Origin: Ascidiaceihabitans sp034111945
GTDB taxonomy: Bacteria > Pseudomonadota > Alphaproteobacteria > Rhodobacterales > Rhodobacteraceae
Assembly (NCBI GenBank): GCA_047626725.1
Contig: JBLHSG010000002.1
Location: forward strand, 62,001 to 126,000
Reading direction: 5' to 3'
Length of the DNA stretch: 64,000 nucleotides
The position numbers were made by a program, and so were the translations under genes. Below the pieces are notes generated by a model that made no database searches, was not told where the DNA came from, and was given only the letters and a program-made list of their open reading frames with translations. This document shows, one piece after another, positions 35,370 through 43,424 of the stretch (position 1 is the first letter of the stretch; each line of letters opens with the position of its first letter).

Positions 35370-36533
35370 TTATTTAGCGAGCTTTTTCATACGTGCGATT
35401 TTGGCCTGTTGGCGGTCTGAAACCACATTCCAGATTGGTGCAAAATCGCTGTTCAACACACCACGACGCGCAGCCAACTGGTACAGGGAATGCGACGGGT
35501 TATCGTTACATTCAACGATTTTTGGCCCCTCGTCTGTCATTGCAATGTCCCAACCGCAGACCCCGAATTCAGGAAAAATCGCGTGGGCATCACGGGCCAA
35601 ATCAATCGCGGCCTGCCAATCGGGCATCTGAGCGCCCACAACTGGCACACCAGATTTCGGGTGTTCTGCAATGTCCGCAGTGTCGCGGCCGGACCCTTGG
35701 CGACAAGCCTGAACCACGCCTGTTTCCAAATCGATGTGGGCCAGCATGCTGCCGTCTTGCCAGAAATTATCGGACATCGCGTTGTGTGCGGGGATTTTCC
35801 AGACGCTATAAACCGGTCGTGGCGCAGCGCCGTCCATGGCTGTCACAATGCGAACGCAGCCAATGGCCTTGCCTGTGACGTTGGCCAATGTATCGTGCTG
35901 GATCAGCGCCTTTTGGAACAAATATCCGCCCGCATATTTTGTGGTGACTTCGGCGCAGAACGCGGTCAGATCAACGGACTTTCCATTGCCGAGGGTCAAA
36001 GTCGTGCCATCACAGGCCGTCAACAAAACGGATCCCACAGATTCAGAACCGTGCGCTGGTTTGCCAAAAATTGGGTAATTCGCCGCGTCCGTCAGGAACG
36101 ATTTTATCGCGTCGGCGTCGCGCAATGCTGGCAATGTGCCAAAGTGGCGATGGGTTGATGCAACCGCAAGCGTTTCGGTGGTCGCGATGCCCAATTGGCG
36201 TAGCAACGATGTGTACAAAACCTTGTTGCCGACAAACGCAGCCGTGGGCACAGCCGCGCGTGGTGACAGGCGGGCGTTCAGCGCGATGTTGGATGTAATA
36301 CCGACGTATTCGTCGCGCGCCGCCTTGCTCATCTTTGGGTCATACAAACCGTAGGCATAGTAATCTTTGGCCGTCAGCTTGTTTTTGCCCAACCGCAACG
36401 CCAGGGATTGGCGCAATTGTTTGATCGGGCTGACGCCGAATTCTTTGGCGACCTGAACGATTGCGGGTGACGGTGCCGCAGTTTTTGGGGCCGTTTTTTC
36501 CAAAAGCGCGTTATCAAGTGTTGCTGAAGTCAT
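35370..36533 (-). CDS. ATP-grasp family protein, substrate unknown
   Basis: 387 residues. Recognisable ATP-grasp elements are YPIFGKPAHGSESVG (about 150-165) for the ATP-binding lysine and glycine loop, and the metal-binding end GWDIAMTDEGPKIVECNDNPSH (about 340-362) with D, E and N residues. It resembles the sugar-transfer-associated ATP-grasp group. No partner protein or peptide-like substrate gene is adjacent, so it could ligate an amino acid to a small molecule or act on an envelope sugar. The N-terminal 100 residues are unlike other domains I know. Confidence 0.7.
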   Translation of the reverse strand: MTSATLDNALLEKTAPKTAAPSPAIVQVAKEFGVSPIKQLRQSLALRLGKNKLTAKDYYAYGLYDPKMSKAARDEYVGITSNIALNARLSPRAAVPTAAFVGNKVLYTSLLRQLGIATTETLAVASTHRHFGTLPALRDADAIKSFLTDAANYPIFGKPAHGSESVGSVLLTACDGTTLTLGNGKSVDLTAFCAEVTTKYAGGYLFQKALIQHDTLANVTGKAIGCVRIVTAMDGAAPRPVYSVWKIPAHNAMSDNFWQDGSMLAHIDLETGVVQACRQGSGRDTADIAEHPKSGVPVVGAQMPDWQAAIDLARDAHAIFPEFGVCGWDIAMTDEGPKIVECNDNPSHSLYQLAARRGVLNSDFAPIWNVVSDRQQAKIARMKKLAK

Positions 36534-36641
36534 GCCAAATATCCTGCTCGGTTTTTTACCTTTGAAGCAGGGGTAAATGGAAATAATGGCGCAAATTGGG
36601 CGTCACTGTTTCCAATTTTAGCGAAATACAGTGCGCGTCGT

Positions 36642-36959
36642 TCAGGTGACGGGGCGCGTGCGCAAGAAAAGGTACAGCGGCAAGCCACAGCTGACACCGA
36701 TGCAAAACGTTGCAGGGATCGCAATCAAGGCGATGAAATTACGGCGTGTGGCGACTTCAGCGATGATCCAAACGGTTAACGCGATTGCGGCAATAGTCAG
36801 ATCCCAGACCAGCCCACTAGACGCCGCGTTGGCGTGCCATGCATCGACCATAGCCATGATATCATAGCCATTGGTCTGAAACCATTGGATAAAATAATAC
36901 ATCGGATGAATGGCACCCCAGACCGCAAGGCCCAGATAAATTATACGCAGTGGGGACAT
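36642..36959 (-). CDS. DUF2834 small membrane protein
   Basis: 105 residues from the ATG at 36959, which has AAAGG upstream within the preceding gene's end. Three hydrophobic helices (about 3-20, 47-65, 72-95). LGLAVWGAIHPMYYF and the central ANAASSGLVWDLTIAAI match DUF2834. Function unknown. It starts one base after the stop of the second tiny lipoprotein, so argH, the two lipoproteins and DUF2834 form one coupled unit. Confidence 0.8.
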   Translation of the reverse strand: MSPLRIIYLGLAVWGAIHPMYYFIQWFQTNGYDIMAMVDAWHANAASSGLVWDLTIAAIALTVWIIAEVATRRNFIALIAIPATFCIGVSCGLPLYLFLRTRPVT

Positions 36960-36960
36960 C

Positions 36961-37122
36961 TTAATACCTTTTGATAACGCCAACGTTCACAGACCCCGAC
37001 ACATCAACGCCCGGTTGGGTTGTCGATGGCTGCTGTCTTTGATGGGTATACGTCGGTTTTGCCGCGTTTGGATCACAGGCCGCAGCCAAAACAACAAGGC
37101 TGAAGGCCAGTGCCAGTTTCAA
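36961..37122 (-). CDS. Tiny lipoprotein B (53 residues)
   Basis: A 53-residue protein from a TTG at 37122, which overlaps the stop of the preceding tiny lipoprotein (TTGA). Sequence begins MKLALAFSLVVLAAAC: a full signal peptide with lipobox LAAAC and acylated C16. The mature part is only 37 residues, Pro/Gln-rich, ending with GVDVSGSVNVGVIKRY. The valine-alternating end looks like a short beta hairpin, similar in style to NAGVSVG in its neighbour. No domain known. Start codon is weak, so expression likely depends on coupling. Confidence 0.65.
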   Translation of the reverse strand: MKLALAFSLVVLAAACDPNAAKPTYTHQRQQPSTTQPGVDVSGSVNVGVIKRY

Positions 37123-37295
37123 AAAATGTTCCAGCCAAGCGAAAATGGCCCCTTGCGAACACTGACGCCAGCGTTGGTGTTCAGACCGTTTGGCCCGACA
37201 GAAACACCTGCATTCAGGTTCGGCGTAATGGGTTCGCCGTCAGCGCCACAGGCCGCAAGCCCCAGGGCCAAAACCAATGTCATTACATATTTCAT
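37119..37295 (-). CDS. Tiny lipoprotein A (58 residues)
   Basis: 58 residues starting with an ATG that overlaps the argH stop (ATGA). Begins MKYVMTLVLALGLAAC, signal peptide with lipobox LAAC and C16 as the lipidated residue. The mature 42 residues contain two similar stretches, NAGVSVGPNG and NAGVSVRKGP, a short internal repeat. It would sit in the inner or outer membrane after processing. It is easily missed because of its length; the lipobox and gene overlap support it. Confidence 0.75.
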   Translation of the reverse strand: MKYVMTLVLALGLAACGADGEPITPNLNAGVSVGPNGLNTNAGVSVRKGPFSLGWNIF

Positions 37296-38683
37296 GCCAG
37301 CAATTCCTTCCAGCGTTTGATCTGCGTACGCACTTGCGCCGGGGCTGTTCCGCCATAAGACATACGCGAGTTGACCGAGTTTTGCACACCCAAGACATCA
37401 AACACATCGGCGGTGATCTGCCCGTGAACCGATTGCATGTCTGTCAGGCTAAGGTCCGGCAAATCGCAATCCTTGCCTTCGGCCATGGCCACCAACGTGC
37501 CGGTGATGTGGTGTGCATCGCGGAACGGCATGCCAAGGACGCGCACCAGCCAGTCAGCCAAATCAGTCGCGGTAGAAAAACCGGACGCGGCGGCCACGGC
37601 AAGGCTATCGCGGTTGGCGGTCATGTCTTTGACCATGCCTTCCATCGCGGCCATCGCCAGCATCCATGAATCGGCGGCATCGAACACTTGTTCTTTGTCT
37701 TCTTGCATGTCCTTTGAATAGGTCAGCGGCAGCCCTTTCATCACCATCATCAGGCTGACGTTCGCCCCAAAAATACGCCCGATCTTGGCACGGATCAATT
37801 CTGCGGCGTCCGGGTTTTTCTTTTGCGGCATGATCGATGATCCGGTGGAAAACCGGTCAGACAAGGTCACAAACCGGAATTGAGCAGAGGACCAGATCAC
37901 CAGTTCTTCGGCAAAACGCGACAGATGCATGGCACTGATCGACGCGACGCTTAGGAAATCCAGCGCGAAATCACGATCACTGACCGCGTCCAACGAGTTG
38001 GCGGAGGGGCGATCAAAACCCAATGCTTCGGCTGTCATGTGACGGTCAATCGGGAACGACGTGCCAGCCAACGCAGCCGCACCAAGTGGCGATTCATTCA
38101 TCCGTTTGCGCGCATCGCGCACCCGCGACAAATCACGGCCAAACATTTCAACATAGGCCAACATGTGGTGGCCCCACGTAACAGGTTGGGCGACTTGCAG
38201 ATGCGTGAAACCGGGCATGACCCAATCTGCGCCTGCTTCGGCCTGACCCAACAGCGCGTGGATCAGTGCCAGCAATCCGGCCTCTGCGGCATCAAACTGG
38301 TCACGCACCCACAGTTTAAAATCTGTCGCGACCTGATCGTTGCGCGACCGCCCCGTGTGCAGACGACCCGCAGGTTCGCCGATAATTTCCTTCAGACGGC
38401 TCTCAACATTCATGTGGATGTCTTCGAGCGCGGTGGAAAATTCAAACGTTCCGCCCTCGATTTCTGACAAGACCGTGAGCAGGCCTTCACGAATGGCCAC
38501 GACATCGGTATCTGTCAAAATACCGGTGGCGCCCAACATGGCGGCATGGGCGCGCGACCCTGCGATATCTTGTGCAGCCATGCGCTGGTCAAACCCGATG
38601 GAGGCATTGATGGCTTCCATAATGGCGTCTGGTCCAGCAGCAAAACGGCCGCCCCACATGGTGTTCGAAGAGTTGTCAGTCAT
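37292..38683 (-). CDS. argH: Argininosuccinate lyase
   Basis: Final step of arginine synthesis: argininosuccinate to arginine and fumarate. 463 residues from the ATG at 38683 (MTDNSSNTMWGGRF). The fumarase/aspartase superfamily signature GSSIMPQKKNPDAAELIR (about 277-294) carries the catalytic serine. The tlpA-like gene diverges only 25 bp away, so at least one promoter must lie inside the other gene. The 3' end is coupled to the tiny lipoproteins. Confidence 0.96.
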   Translation of the reverse strand: MTDNSSNTMWGGRFAAGPDAIMEAINASIGFDQRMAAQDIAGSRAHAAMLGATGILTDTDVVAIREGLLTVLSEIEGGTFEFSTALEDIHMNVESRLKEIIGEPAGRLHTGRSRNDQVATDFKLWVRDQFDAAEAGLLALIHALLGQAEAGADWVMPGFTHLQVAQPVTWGHHMLAYVEMFGRDLSRVRDARKRMNESPLGAAALAGTSFPIDRHMTAEALGFDRPSANSLDAVSDRDFALDFLSVASISAMHLSRFAEELVIWSSAQFRFVTLSDRFSTGSSIMPQKKNPDAAELIRAKIGRIFGANVSLMMVMKGLPLTYSKDMQEDKEQVFDAADSWMLAMAAMEGMVKDMTANRDSLAVAAASGFSTATDLADWLVRVLGMPFRDAHHITGTLVAMAEGKDCDLPDLSLTDMQSVHGQITADVFDVLGVQNSVNSRMSYGGTAPAQVRTQIKRWKELLA

Positions 38684-38708
38684 GTAAAAAGAGCCTTTTG
38701 GAGACAAA

Positions 38709-39269
38709 ATGAAACATATTGTTGCTGCGATCATGTATACGGCGCTGGCCTTGGGCGCAAACACTGCAATCGCCGATACGTCAGATGCGGCGGCCTTGCG
38801 ATCCGGTGATATGAAAAAACTGGTGTTTCATGGCACGCCCGAAGGTGTTTCGAATGCCGCGTTTGAATTGGCGGACGGTGCGGGCCCCCAAACCCTTGAG
38901 GCGTATGAGGGCAAATATGTTTTGCTGAATTTCTGGGCCACGTGGTGTGCGCCTTGCCGCAAAGAAATGCCGATGCTGTCCGAATTACAGGATGAATTCA
39001 GCGGCGATAAGTTCGAAGTTCTGACAATCGCAACGGGCCGTAATTCACCTGCGGGGATCACAAAGTTCTTTGCAGACACCGGTATTACCAACCTGCCCCG
39101 CCATCAGGATCCGAAACAGAAACTGGCCAGCCAGATGGGTATTTTTGGTCTGCCGATCACCGTGATCCTTGATCCGCAGGGGCGTGAAATTGCCCGCCTG
39201 CGTGGTGATGCGGATTGGGCCAGCGACAGCGCCAAGGCGATCATCGCTGAACTGATTTCCGAAGATTAA
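38709..39269 (+). CDS. TlpA-like periplasmic thiol-disulfide oxidoreductase
   Basis: 186 residues with a signal peptide (to about 22, AIA-D). Thioredoxin fold with the active site WATWCAPCRKEMP, C80 and C83, and a cis-Pro region FGLPITVILDP. It belongs to the TlpA/ResA group that reduces periplasmic disulfides, for example during cytochrome maturation. ATG at 38709 has TTGGAG upstream. Placed back to back with argH, an arrangement frequent in Rhodobacterales. Confidence 0.9.
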   Translation: MKHIVAAIMYTALALGANTAIADTSDAAALRSGDMKKLVFHGTPEGVSNAAFELADGAGPQTLEAYEGKYVLLNFWATWCAPCRKEMPMLSELQDEFSGDKFEVLTIATGRNSPAGITKFFADTGITNLPRHQDPKQKLASQMGIFGLPITVILDPQGREIARLRGDADWASDSAKAIIAELISED

Positions 39270-39290
39270 ATCAACGGGCCACCAGCCTCA

Positions 39291-40352
39291 TCAGGCTGCG
39301 TGGCTCAGGATTGCGGCCTCGGATGCGGACAGGTTGCGCCGCGCGTATCCGCCATATGTGTGCGGGTCGTATTCCAGATCAGGAAACTGCGAAAGCAGGC
39401 GCGCACGGTCTGCGGCTTCAAGCGTTTTCAGCGCGGCATTTGCCGGATGGAAGCTTTCTGTTTCGATGCCATTTGCCCACAAAACCTGATGATCCGGCAA
39501 CAACAGGTGCACATACGTGACCTTTTGCACGTTCACATCAACAGTGATCGACGTCCCGTTAATCAAGTCTTTTGCCGCGACCAAAACCTCGGGTGTATTG
39601 AACAATGCGCGGGCTTCATCGCCCTGAATGACCATGCGATGTTCCGGTGACACCAACAGTTCTTCGTCCGGGCGATCAAGGCCAAGCGCGCCAGCTTTGA
39701 TCCGGACAGGACGCAGTTGTGGCATCGCAAACAAACGCGCGCCGGTCATGTGACGGCTGCCAATCCACAAGATATCTTGAGCGCCGTTGTCCTTTGTCTG
39801 GACCTTGTCGCCTTCGCGCAGATCCTGAATGAGGCGTGGACCATCAGGCGTTTCAATACGCGTATTTGGCGTGAAACAAATCACCCCACCACTGGCTGGC
39901 ACCATCGGGTTTACCGCGGCTGTTCCCAGCGTGTGATGCACGATCCAAAGGTCACAATTGCGCGGCGGCATTTGATCCATGAACATCAACAATGGCTGCG
40001 ATCCACGACCGACTTCGATCAAGGTCACGGTATAGCTTTGCGCCCCGTCAGTGACGACAAAACTGCTGTCCATCAGCGGGCTGTCATCGACCACGTCAGA
40101 CGCTATCGGTTTGTTTTCAACGGCTGCCCCAACCAGGCGGTGCACCATGCGTGCCGCCCGTTTGCGCAAATTTTCTGATCCGTTCGCACCATCTAGTCGC
40201 AATACATCAGCCGGACCGTCCACGCGGACTGCGTCCCCTCGCCATGACCACGCCGCACCCACACTTAGGGAATGCAGTGGCGCAGCATCTAGACCATCAA
40301 CTTCTGTTTGCGACCAAGAGATGACAAACGTGCCTCTAAAGCCCGTTTTCAT
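39291..40352 (-). CDS. Hint-domain protein
   Basis: 353 residues from the ATG at 40352 (a TTG two codons before is the alternative). Residues about 155-300 form a Hint (Hedgehog/intein) module: CFTPNTRIETPDGPRLIQDLREGDKV start, a central LLVSPEHRMV block and the end VLWANGIETESFHP. The N-terminal 150 residues have no known fold. Rhodobacterales have many such proteins without a clear extein, so protein self-processing or cargo release is possible but unproven. No export signal visible. It is convergent with the tlpA gene. Confidence 0.85.
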   Translation of the reverse strand: MKTGFRGTFVISWSQTEVDGLDAAPLHSLSVGAAWSWRGDAVRVDGPADVLRLDGANGSENLRKRAARMVHRLVGAAVENKPIASDVVDDSPLMDSSFVVTDGAQSYTVTLIEVGRGSQPLLMFMDQMPPRNCDLWIVHHTLGTAAVNPMVPASGGVICFTPNTRIETPDGPRLIQDLREGDKVQTKDNGAQDILWIGSRHMTGARLFAMPQLRPVRIKAGALGLDRPDEELLVSPEHRMVIQGDEARALFNTPEVLVAAKDLINGTSITVDVNVQKVTYVHLLLPDHQVLWANGIETESFHPANAALKTLEAADRARLLSQFPDLEYDPHTYGGYARRNLSASEAAILSHAA

Positions 40353-40469
40353 TTCCAAATTGCCTGCCTCATTAGTATCGAGCGGTTTTCCGCCTCTATT
40401 AACCTATCGTTAACAAACACAAATCACTTCTAAAAGACCGGAATTGTGTCAGTCTCGAAAGTGTGACTT

Positions 40470-41387
40470 TTAAAACTTGAGGTTGAACTTGACAGATCCC
40501 ACAACTTGGCCACTGCCCTGACCTTCGAATTCTTCGCCCAGCCACGTCACCCCGTAAAACCCGCCTGCGCCGCTTTTATTTTGCACATGTAGGCCCGCGC
40601 GCACACGATCACGGGTGTTGGTTGTACTAAGCCCACGGTTGGTTGGTAAAAACACGGACGATCCCACATGCGCCATGTCCGCGCCGATCACAAAACTGGC
40701 ACCAGACCACGCATCATTTTTGATCGTGCGGTAACGGTGGCCCGTGACCGGATCACGCACCAGCAATTCGCCCTTGCCCAATTGCCCAAAGGTCAGGTCA
40801 AAACCGGCCCGCACCAGCGTTTCCGCCCCTGCTCGCGCCTCAACAAAGGGGCGCAAATTGGTCGTTTCATTCAGGTCAACCGAACGACCCATTTCCATAA
40901 CAAAGGTCGGGCGGATCTGGTTACTGATCTGATTGTCCAGCACGCCACTGGACGGTCGGGCCACCCCGAATACATCGTGCAGCGTATCCTGAAAGCTGCC
41001 CAAACCCGTCGAAGACCCGATAAAAACCAGATCAGCACCCAACGCGAATTCGGTATTTTTCTTTTGAAAATGCGAATGAACACCAATCGACAACGCGCCT
41101 GCATACGGTCGATCGCCGGCTGCGGGTGTTTGTAGATTTGCGGGTGCGATGATTTCGCCGCCAAGACGCAATTCTATAATTTCGCCAAAACTGTTGGGCA
41201 ATGCGCCCGTCCATTCAGGCCCCCAAACTCGAGAGGACGTGACCGAACCTGTGCGCCAGCGGTCTTGGCCGTCGCCGACAAAATCATTGGTCAAAAGGAG
41301 GCCAAAGCCAAGGCGCACACGGTCTGCATGGGCGACACCGGACAATAGAATGAGCGCACTAAGTGCGGCTACAAATTGGCGAAACAT
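40470..41387 (-). CDS. LpxR-like lipid A 3'-O-deacylase family outer membrane protein
   Basis: 305 residues from the ATG at 41387; signal peptide to about 22 (GVAHA-D). Family features include GLLLTNDFVGDGQDRWRTGS near the mature N-terminus, then ADRPYAG-type and beta-strand alternation through to a C-terminal aromatic strand (SVKFNLKF), typical of an outer-membrane barrel. LpxR removes the 3' acyloxyacyl chain of lipid A. Whether the active site (N, D, H, S residues) is complete I cannot confirm by eye. Stands alone, same strand as its neighbours. Confidence 0.82.
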   Translation of the reverse strand: MFRQFVAALSALILLSGVAHADRVRLGFGLLLTNDFVGDGQDRWRTGSVTSSRVWGPEWTGALPNSFGEIIELRLGGEIIAPANLQTPAAGDRPYAGALSIGVHSHFQKKNTEFALGADLVFIGSSTGLGSFQDTLHDVFGVARPSSGVLDNQISNQIRPTFVMEMGRSVDLNETTNLRPFVEARAGAETLVRAGFDLTFGQLGKGELLVRDPVTGHRYRTIKNDAWSGASFVIGADMAHVGSSVFLPTNRGLSTTNTRDRVRAGLHVQNKSGAGGFYGVTWLGEEFEGQGSGQVVGSVKFNLKF

Positions 41388-41514
41388 CAACGAAAACCCC
41401 GTCTGAAATGCCCCCCCGAGCGCGTTTTACCTAGCGCGCGCACCCAAAGGTGGCCAGAGTTTTCAAACAGATGCCTCGAATTTTGGCGCGGGTGTTGCGC
41501 CTTAGCCCACGCGA

Positions 41515-42666
41515 TCAGCCCAGACTGCGCAGCAACGCCTGTGATGGATCGCCTGTCGCGGCTTGGCCGATGCTGGACTGATAATTACTGATGGCTTTGC
41601 GGCTGTTGGGGCCGATCACGCCGTCCGCGCCGTCAGTGTCGAACCCTTTGGCGGTCAGGCGTTCTTGCAACCTGATCCGGTCCTTTTTGGTCAACCCGTT
41701 TTCATCAGGCGGGAACGAACCGCGCAACGGCCCTGCGCCACCGATGCGGTCTGCCAAATGGCCAACCCCGATCGCATAGGCATCCGAATTGTTGTAGCGT
41801 TTGATTGCGCGAAAGTTGCTGGTGACCGCAAATTTTGGCCCACCCGGTTGTGGCTGAATGATGCTGCCTGCTGGCGCGCCCGAGCCTGCTTCTGCGCCCC
41901 AACGTGTGCCGCGTGTCCAGCCGTTGCGTTTCAAATATGCCGCCGTAGATGCCAAGGCGTCAGTCGGATCGTCGGACCAGATGTCGCGTCGCCCATCGCC
42001 GGTAAAATCAACTGCAAACGCCTGATACGATGTCGGGATGAACTGCGTGTGCCCCATCGCACCGGCCCAACTGCCGGTCATTTGTGACGCTGGAATGTCA
42101 CCGTTCTGGATGATTTTTAACGCTGCGATCAGCTGTTTTTCAAAGAACGCGCCGCGCCGCCCATCAAACGCCAATGTTGATGTCGCCGATATCACCGGCA
42201 CATCGCCGCGCCGTTCGCCAAAGAAACTCTCGAGCCCCCAGATCGCCGCGATAATTTCCGCATCGACCCCGTATTTGCCCTCAAGCGTGGTCAGCGTGCC
42301 GCGGTGACGTGCAAAGGCTGCGCGCCCCTTGCTGATGCGTTCGTCAGAGGCGGCGATGGACAAGTAGTCTTCGAGGCTGCGTTTGAATTCTGTCTGGTTG
42401 CGGTCGCGTTTTACGACGCCGGGCAAATACCCTGTCCCGCGAAATGCAGTGCGCAAAGTTGCGTCACTTATGCCCTTGCTTGAGGCCCGCGCGCGGAACG
42501 ATCGCACCCACGCGTCATAGCTGCTGTTGGGTGTCGGTCGCAAATCTGCGGGCAAACCTGACGGGCGCGCAACGCTGCGTGTCCCCCCGGTTTGCGCCGT
42601 CGAACTGCATGCGCCCAATCCAAGGGCCATGGCCCCAAATCCGAAATTCCGTCTTGTAATGCTCAT
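41515..42666 (-). CDS. Lytic murein transglycosylase, MltB type, with peptidoglycan-binding domain
   Basis: 383 residues from the ATG at 42666. N-terminus SITRRNFGFGAMALGLGAC has a lipobox (C20) after a twin-Arg-like start, so it is an outer-membrane lipoprotein. The SLT/MltB catalytic glutamate is E146 in AIWGLESFFGE, followed by GAMGHTQFIPTSY. C-terminal residues about 325-383 form a PG_binding_1 domain (DGVIGPNSRKAISNYQ). Cleaves glycan strands to 1,6-anhydromuropeptides. Confidence 0.92.
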   Translation of the reverse strand: MSITRRNFGFGAMALGLGACSSTAQTGGTRSVARPSGLPADLRPTPNSSYDAWVRSFRARASSKGISDATLRTAFRGTGYLPGVVKRDRNQTEFKRSLEDYLSIAASDERISKGRAAFARHRGTLTTLEGKYGVDAEIIAAIWGLESFFGERRGDVPVISATSTLAFDGRRGAFFEKQLIAALKIIQNGDIPASQMTGSWAGAMGHTQFIPTSYQAFAVDFTGDGRRDIWSDDPTDALASTAAYLKRNGWTRGTRWGAEAGSGAPAGSIIQPQPGGPKFAVTSNFRAIKRYNNSDAYAIGVGHLADRIGGAGPLRGSFPPDENGLTKKDRIRLQERLTAKGFDTDGADGVIGPNSRKAISNYQSSIGQAATGDPSQALLRSLG

Positions 42667-42899
42667 GACACTGCCTGTTTTTATGCGTCTGATGCTTATT
42701 GTTAGCTGCATTCTAACAACAAAAACGAAGTTCGCAAACGTGGCTTTTGTTTATAAACAGTTATCCGCCGTCGAGGCGCTGTTTTGCCAAGACTTGATCG
42801 TGATCGCGTAATAATACCGCCAAACAGTGACACGGGTTATGTGCCCGCTATGTGTATCAGTCATGGTCGCGTAGCGGTATTTTGAAAGGCAACTGAACA

Positions 42900-43361
42900 A
42901 TGAAAATACGATCAACAAAGCACGACGACATTGCCGCAGTGCAGGACGTTCTGAACGGCACTGAGCTGTTCCCGAGCGAAATGCTGCCTGACATGGTGCA
43001 AGGATTTTTATCTGACGATGAAAGTTCGGACATCTGGCTAACATGCGAAGAAAACGGCGCACCCGTAGGCTTTTGTTATGCGGTGCCAGAGGCGCTTACC
43101 GACGGTGCGTGGAATATGCTGGCCATTGCTGTTTTGCCCACAAAACAAGGCGCAGGATGTGGTGGTGCCATCACAAAACATCTGGAAGCAGAGCTAAAGG
43201 AACGCGGTCAACGCATCCTGATCGCAGACACATCGGGCGCAGACGATTTCGCGCAAACACGCGCGTTCTATCGCAAGAATGGCTACACCGAGGAAGCCCG
43301 CATTCGGGATTTCTGGGCAGCGGGCGACGATAAAATCGTCTTTTGGAAGTCGCTAAGCTAA
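42900..43361 (+). CDS. GNAT family N-acetyltransferase
   Basis: 153 residues. GNAT core: MLAIAVLPTKQGAGCGGAITKHLE (about 77-100) contains the acetyl-CoA pyrophosphate loop in the form Q-x-x-G-C-G-G, and FYRKNGYTEEARIRDFW is the usual C-terminal motif. Acceptor unknown. GAAAGG lies 9 bases before the ATG. Convergent with the MocR-type gene. Confidence 0.85.
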   Translation: MKIRSTKHDDIAAVQDVLNGTELFPSEMLPDMVQGFLSDDESSDIWLTCEENGAPVGFCYAVPEALTDGAWNMLAIAVLPTKQGAGCGGAITKHLEAELKERGQRILIADTSGADDFAQTRAFYRKNGYTEEARIRDFWAAGDDKIVFWKSLS

Positions 43362-43424
43362 TCGTTTGACCAAAGCTGGTCCGCCTGTTGGTGGGCCAGT
43401 GCTGCGGACGTTGGATTCAGGTTT

